Assembly (NCBI RefSeq): GCF_014839805.1 | Contig: NC_051130.1 | Location: 4,464,001 to 4,528,000 of the forward strand | Direction: 5' to 3' | From: Manduca sexta | Taxonomy: Eukaryota; Arthropoda; Insecta; Lepidoptera; Sphingidae | Length of the DNA stretch: 64,000 nt | Position numbers and translations under genes: made by a program | Notes under the pieces: model-generated | Databases searched by the model: none | Seen by the model: only the letters and a program-made list of their open reading frames with translations | Told to the model about the DNA's origin: nothing | Shown: in pieces, positions 60,201-64,000 of the stretch | How positions within the stretch are numbered: position 1 is the first letter of the stretch | Layout: each line of letters begins with the position of its first letter

Positions 60201-62696
60201 TTCTGCAAAATATTTGAAAGATGTTGCACTCAGCCAACAAATTTAAAGATACTTGAACAAAGAGCTGATCGAAAGTGATGGCAGTTATTTACCAATCTCG
60301 TCTGCCTAATAACTGGATGTTTTTTTTACGTGCACGGCAGTGACCTACTGCACCTGATGGTTAGTGTAGCGGGTACCTACAATAGAATGTCGACTGACGA
60401 GAGATGATTACCCCTCAGCAGTCGACACAATTACGCTGGCCTGTTCACACGGAAATACACAGCTGATGCCGGAACGCAACACACGTGAGCCATTATGGCG
60501 GGTTTTGACACCTAGTGCACGGTGATCGATATCCGGGGGGAAATAAAATATATCCTACCACCCGCATATAATAGGCATAGAATGTGGCCAATTGGAGGAA
60601 TATATACTGTTAGAACTATCGGTACATTACACTAGGATATACTTCCTATGTTTTACTATTTTTATTATTCCGTAACAGACACTATTTCCGGAAGTATATC
60701 ATTCGTATTCAACGCGAGCTTGTGTTGACTATCGATGGCATGTATAATATAAGCTCATATTATATCGCGCGACTTGCAACTTAATGTTTTAAATTTAAAA
60801 TGGAATATTCAGACTTATATGTATATGATAAATGATTACATCGAAATGAAACTATTTTATCGTGATTTTTTATATAATAATTCTTTCCCACTTTCGAAGG
60901 CTTTGCAGCCTACGTGAAAAAATGTAGTAAATAAATACTTACTTTTTATCAATCAAGACCATTTTGGGTGCCGAGGTCTGAGCCTTCTCGTTGATGGTGG
61001 CGGCGCTACAGAAGGCTTGCCGCCTGCGTGCCAAGTGCGAGAGCCGACGCCCGGGAGACTTCGCTTGGGCCATTCTGGGAAAAAATGACGAATTTCACTT
61101 TTCCGCCAGTTTCTGGTTATTATTAGATGAGTTATTATTAAAAAAAGCTTACTTTCGATTGAAATAAGATAGGTTTTTATTATACAGTAGAAACCGGTTA
61201 TAACGACTCCGGTTATAGCGACACATCGGTTATTACCACTAAATGGAATGGACTTTTTAAATAAATGCATATAAAATGCGTATCGTTTATAACGACTATC
61301 GGATATAGCATCCAGATTCGGTGACCTCTTCGCTGTCGCTATAACCGATTTTCACTGTATATTTTTTAATACTTTGACAAGAAAAATAGCAACATTTGAT
61401 CTCTAAAAAAATTCATGCTTAACAAAAAAAAAATATTTTTTGTATAAAAGCCACAATAGGATATAAAGACTTACTTCAAACGCAATGCTTTCCGTTTGCT
61501 AGCGCTGCTTGGAGACTGTAGACCGCCGGAGTGTATGTTCACACTCGTGTCAGTTTCGGCACCGACATATCTCTCACCGTATCTCAAAGCCAGTAGCTCG
61601 AATCTTTCAGAGTATTTGGTTACATTGTAACTGAAAAAGAATAAACATTATGGTTCTATATTACATTAATTATAGTAGGTTCTTTAATTGAAATAGTGAA
61701 ATCTAGTCTAAGAAGAATCATAATTTTTGTGACGTGACGTAAATAAAAACTTATAAAATGAATCTATCCCGGACTATACAAAGTCTATTTTCTTTTGTTA
61801 ATCACAGAGTTCAAGCTCAAAATTTATATTTGTTTTTCAATACGTAAATTCTTTTGAGTTGTACAAGTTGTCTGGTGTAAACATTAAACCAAGCACTACC
61901 CATATAAATTAACATACATACAACCACAAATATTTTGAATATCAATAATTGTTCTTGATATGTAGGTAAAGTTCAACTTATATTTCACCTACAAACTTTA
62001 TCATATTATATATAAATAAAAATTAATGTATATTTGCCCTCTACGTATTCTGAAACCATTGATCAGATTGTTATGAAACTTTGGTAGGGAGGTTTGGGGA
62101 CGCCTGTGAGGGTTCCTGGCCCCAAAATTCTATAGAAATTATTTTTTTTCATCTTGCATTACACTTTTTGCACTATGGTTTTGATATTATTTTGGTATAA
62201 TAAATTTATCATACTTTACATATTATACATGTTTATTTCCATATACTCTATGTGGCGTTACAACACATGCCTGGTACAGATAGTTAAAAAAAAAAAATAC
62301 TCACTATACATCATAATATCTGCACTTCAACACTTCTGGCCATGCTGTCTCCGCAGCTTCCATCTCAGTGCCCAATTTTATCTCTACACTTTTGTCACTT
62401 ACATTCAAGTCACTACTAGTGTTCAATGTCAAGTTCTCTTCGTGCTTTACCATTATTTCGCTAGAAGAACCCTTTGAAGCTTCTATGTCACTAAGCATTT
62501 TGGGCAAAGCCAACTGCTCTGGTATTTCAACAAAGGATACCATCTTTTTTGGTGTGGTTGAGTTTACTTCTGGTGTGTTGACTTTTTCGCTGTCATTGAA
62601 TAAGGGTAGATAACAGTAATATTTCTTTAGCATCTCTACGATATCAGTGCGAAGAATTGTGACAGATGGTGGTGGTAACACTCCTTGTAGGATTTC
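57252..62696 (-). CDS. TP/SP-motif-rich nuclear protein, C-terminal part (Treslin/TICRR-like?)
   Basis: Minus-strand exons 62305-62696, 61475-61630, 60943-61074, 59168-59711, 58378-58553 and 57252-57666 join in phases 2, 2, 2, 0, 2 to at least 605 residues; earlier exons lie beyond the window or were not found. Features in order: GVLPPPSVTILRTDIVEMLKK; YNVTKYSERFELLALRYGER; KSPGRRLSHLARRRQAF; a basic tract with repeated TP (KRTPGKKTPRRTPGKKTP); two RALF-x-SP motifs (RALFISP, RALFGSP); a helical block LLWAVSEALRVHG...ARLTRRLL; and a C-terminus with LARQYVFAIIQGRSVEDC and FKSNSMPSFEEAAKM. The many S/T-P sites in a basic context suggest a CDK-regulated, DNA- or chromatin-linked nuclear protein. 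A Treslin/TICRR-type replication factor is my best guess, not established. No catalytic motif is visible. Confidence 0.65.
58140..58295 (+). repeat. SINE family A, 5'-truncated
   Basis: Has 'GCCCGGAATCTGGAATTTGAG', 'GTGATAGGCTTGCACCCTATC', 'GGGATAGAACACACTTTGCG' and 'CTCCTTCGAGAATAAACGCG'. It lies in the last intron of the TP/SP-rich gene. Confidence 0.7.
60333..60563 (-). repeat. Interspersed repeat family B, copy 6, minus orientation
   Basis: The inverse of copies 1-5: 'GAATGTCGACTGACGAGAGA', 'ACAATTACGCTGGCCTGTTC', 'GGAACGCAACACACGTGAGC'. It lies in an intron of the TP/SP-rich gene. Confidence 0.75.
61185..61357. mobile_element. Tc1/mariner-pogo-like MITE with TA duplication
   Basis: The ends CAGTAGAAACCGGTTATAAC and GTCGCTATAACCGATTTTCA-CTG are inverted; TA stands at both edges (61183-61184, 61358-61359). 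The CAGT-GAAACC start and the inner 'TTATAACGAC' repeats are pogo/Tigger-like. 173 bp, in an intron of the TP/SP-rich gene. Confidence 0.8.
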
Positions 62697-62699
62697 CTG

Positions 62700-63930
62700 A
62701 CAAGATATAATTTGATAATATATAGATTATGTTACATAAACATTCGATAATTGCGATATAATGGCTTTTCGCCATTATTAGAAATAAAAGTTTGCACACG
62801 ACGCATTTTAAGAGCCGAAGACGCGCGACGGATCAACTACAACAAGAAATAGGTGCACACACTGCGCATCATCGGCACACTTGTTTATAAGTACATCTCA
62901 TTTTAAAATTCTACTAAACTGTCCTAAGCGCTAACTATGCAGTAAAGGTAAGAATAAAGCGTTCATAATAAGCTATCTGTAAACATGATAAATAAGGTTA
63001 TTTTGCTTGGTCTATTTTGGCTATGAGATTGATTGTAACCAGCAAGATTTCTCACAGTAATTGACCATAGGATGCATTTATAGGTCAGAGCTTTTTAAAC
63101 AAACACAGGTATTTGAATTTAAATAGTTAAAACTGGCATTATTATGTGTTTCCCCAGACAATCTCCAAAATGTTCTTTGTATATAGAATTTCTAGAACCA
63201 AACCATAAATTATTTAATAAATATTTAGAATACAGCACTACCGTATTCTTATTGACCTACATATTGGGTAATAATACCACTTAATTGACATAAAAAAAAA
63301 ATGTTTGGTTCTGATTATTTATCTTAAAATGACCTATATTTCACATTAGTCATTATTTTAAGATGACACATATCGTCGGCTAAGAGTGCTGAGCTGCTAA
63401 CTCCATAATAGACAGTTAGTAACAGGATAAAAAAAACTGAATTATTATTTTATTTCTTACAACATCTAAAGAATGAAGATCCCGTTGGTAGATATTTCTT
63501 TAAGTTTTATATATTTTCACAAAACAACTATTAACTATCAAATGGTTTAGAATTATTACAGAAAAATGGAGTTAGCCAGCTTTCGTTTTAGAAAATTAGA
63601 TTTATATTGCTATTAAATTGGAGTTAGCATTTTATCACATTAAATAAATAATCTTAAATTTTAAGTAGAATGCGTTTATAAAATAAATATATTAAACACA
63701 TGCATATTACTATTAGTACCTATTCAATAATTATGATTAGCAGTGAAATAAAACTTTCATAAAAGTCAAAAATTTGTTGATAACGTCTGCTTTATCACCT
63801 GCAAGTCGTTATAAGTATTCGACGATAAATATTGCACATCGACATTTGGATACACAAAACACTAAGAATCCCGTGTTTATTACGTGCTGTTAAAATATTT
63901 AGGTGTTGTTTTTGATTAGGGAAAATAAAA
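62700..63930. other. No exon found
   Basis: Either an intron of the TP/SP-rich gene or an intergenic gap. AT-rich; no splice-bounded frame of useful length on either strand. Confidence 0.4.
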
Positions 63931-63938
63931 AAAAGAAA

Positions 63939-63965
63939 ATGTTTTTAACACGATTACATAATTTG
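63939..63965 (+). CDS. Candidate first coding exon of a gene leaving the window
   Basis: An ATG in an A-rich leader opens MFLTRLHNL and is followed at once by a consensus donor (TTG|gtaagt) in phase 0. The short Leu/Arg/His start would suit a mitochondrial presequence. Only 35 bp remain to the window edge, so it cannot be confirmed. Confidence 0.35.
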
Positions 63966-64000
63966 GTAAGTAACTCGTCATGTAGCGTACATATTAAACA

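Noticed and set aside
1..64000. tRNA genes or CRISPR arrays
   Set aside because: tRNA-like stretches belong to SINE heads with decayed boxes and no cloverleaf; the only tight tandem arrays are the coding 27-bp repeat and the decamer satellite, which lack spacers.

Overview
The window looks like a piece of an insect nuclear genome, most probably a moth or butterfly (Lepidoptera). It is AT-rich, its genes are short-exon and intron-rich with GT/AG introns, and it is packed with tRNA-related SINEs, 5'-truncated LINE tails, short inverted-repeat DNA elements (MITEs) and an intact-looking Copia LTR retrotransposon. No bacterial, viral or organellar gene order is visible. Species cannot be named from the sequence alone. 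Gene models were assembled by eye from splice sites, reading phase and protein sense; no alignment or RNA evidence was available.

Left half (about 3.2 to 35 kb): a cluster of small secreted, low-complexity protein genes. From left to right these are a His/Met/Pro-rich peptide (+, 3316-9443, whose intron holds the Copia element), a Gly-rich protein (-, 11046-13021), a Gly/His/Ser repeat protein (-, 15305-17659, with a frame break), an Ala/Gly-rich protein (-, 22683-23831), a GAQ-repeat protein (-, 25789-28919), a basic Lys/Tyr-rich peptide (+, 31335-31905) and a further small secreted product (+, 34107-34826). They share a plan: TATA-type promoter, a tiny phase-0 first coding exon of 12-24 nt, then an exon carrying the hydrophobic signal-peptide core (often exactly 40 nt, ending in phase 1), then the mature protein. 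None could be assigned to a named family; silk, cuticle or eggshell structural roles are guesses.

Middle (35 to 39 kb and 44 to 50 kb): gene-poor, filled with MITEs, SINEs and LINE tails. Between them (39.7-43.8 kb, -) lies a conserved gene with two RanBP2-type zinc fingers and an N-terminal helical region that I recognise as tamozhennic (SPATA2-like); one intron is a run of the decamer CAGTGTAGTG.

Right part (50 to 64 kb): two tandem paralogous genes for an unrecognised ~107-residue protein (+, 50205-51093 and 51327-52247), a CIB-type EF-hand protein (-, 52373-56331) converging on them, then the C-terminal part of a large TP/SP-motif-rich nuclear protein (-, 57252 to beyond the window; possibly Treslin/TICRR-like) and a candidate first exon of a plus-strand gene at the right edge.
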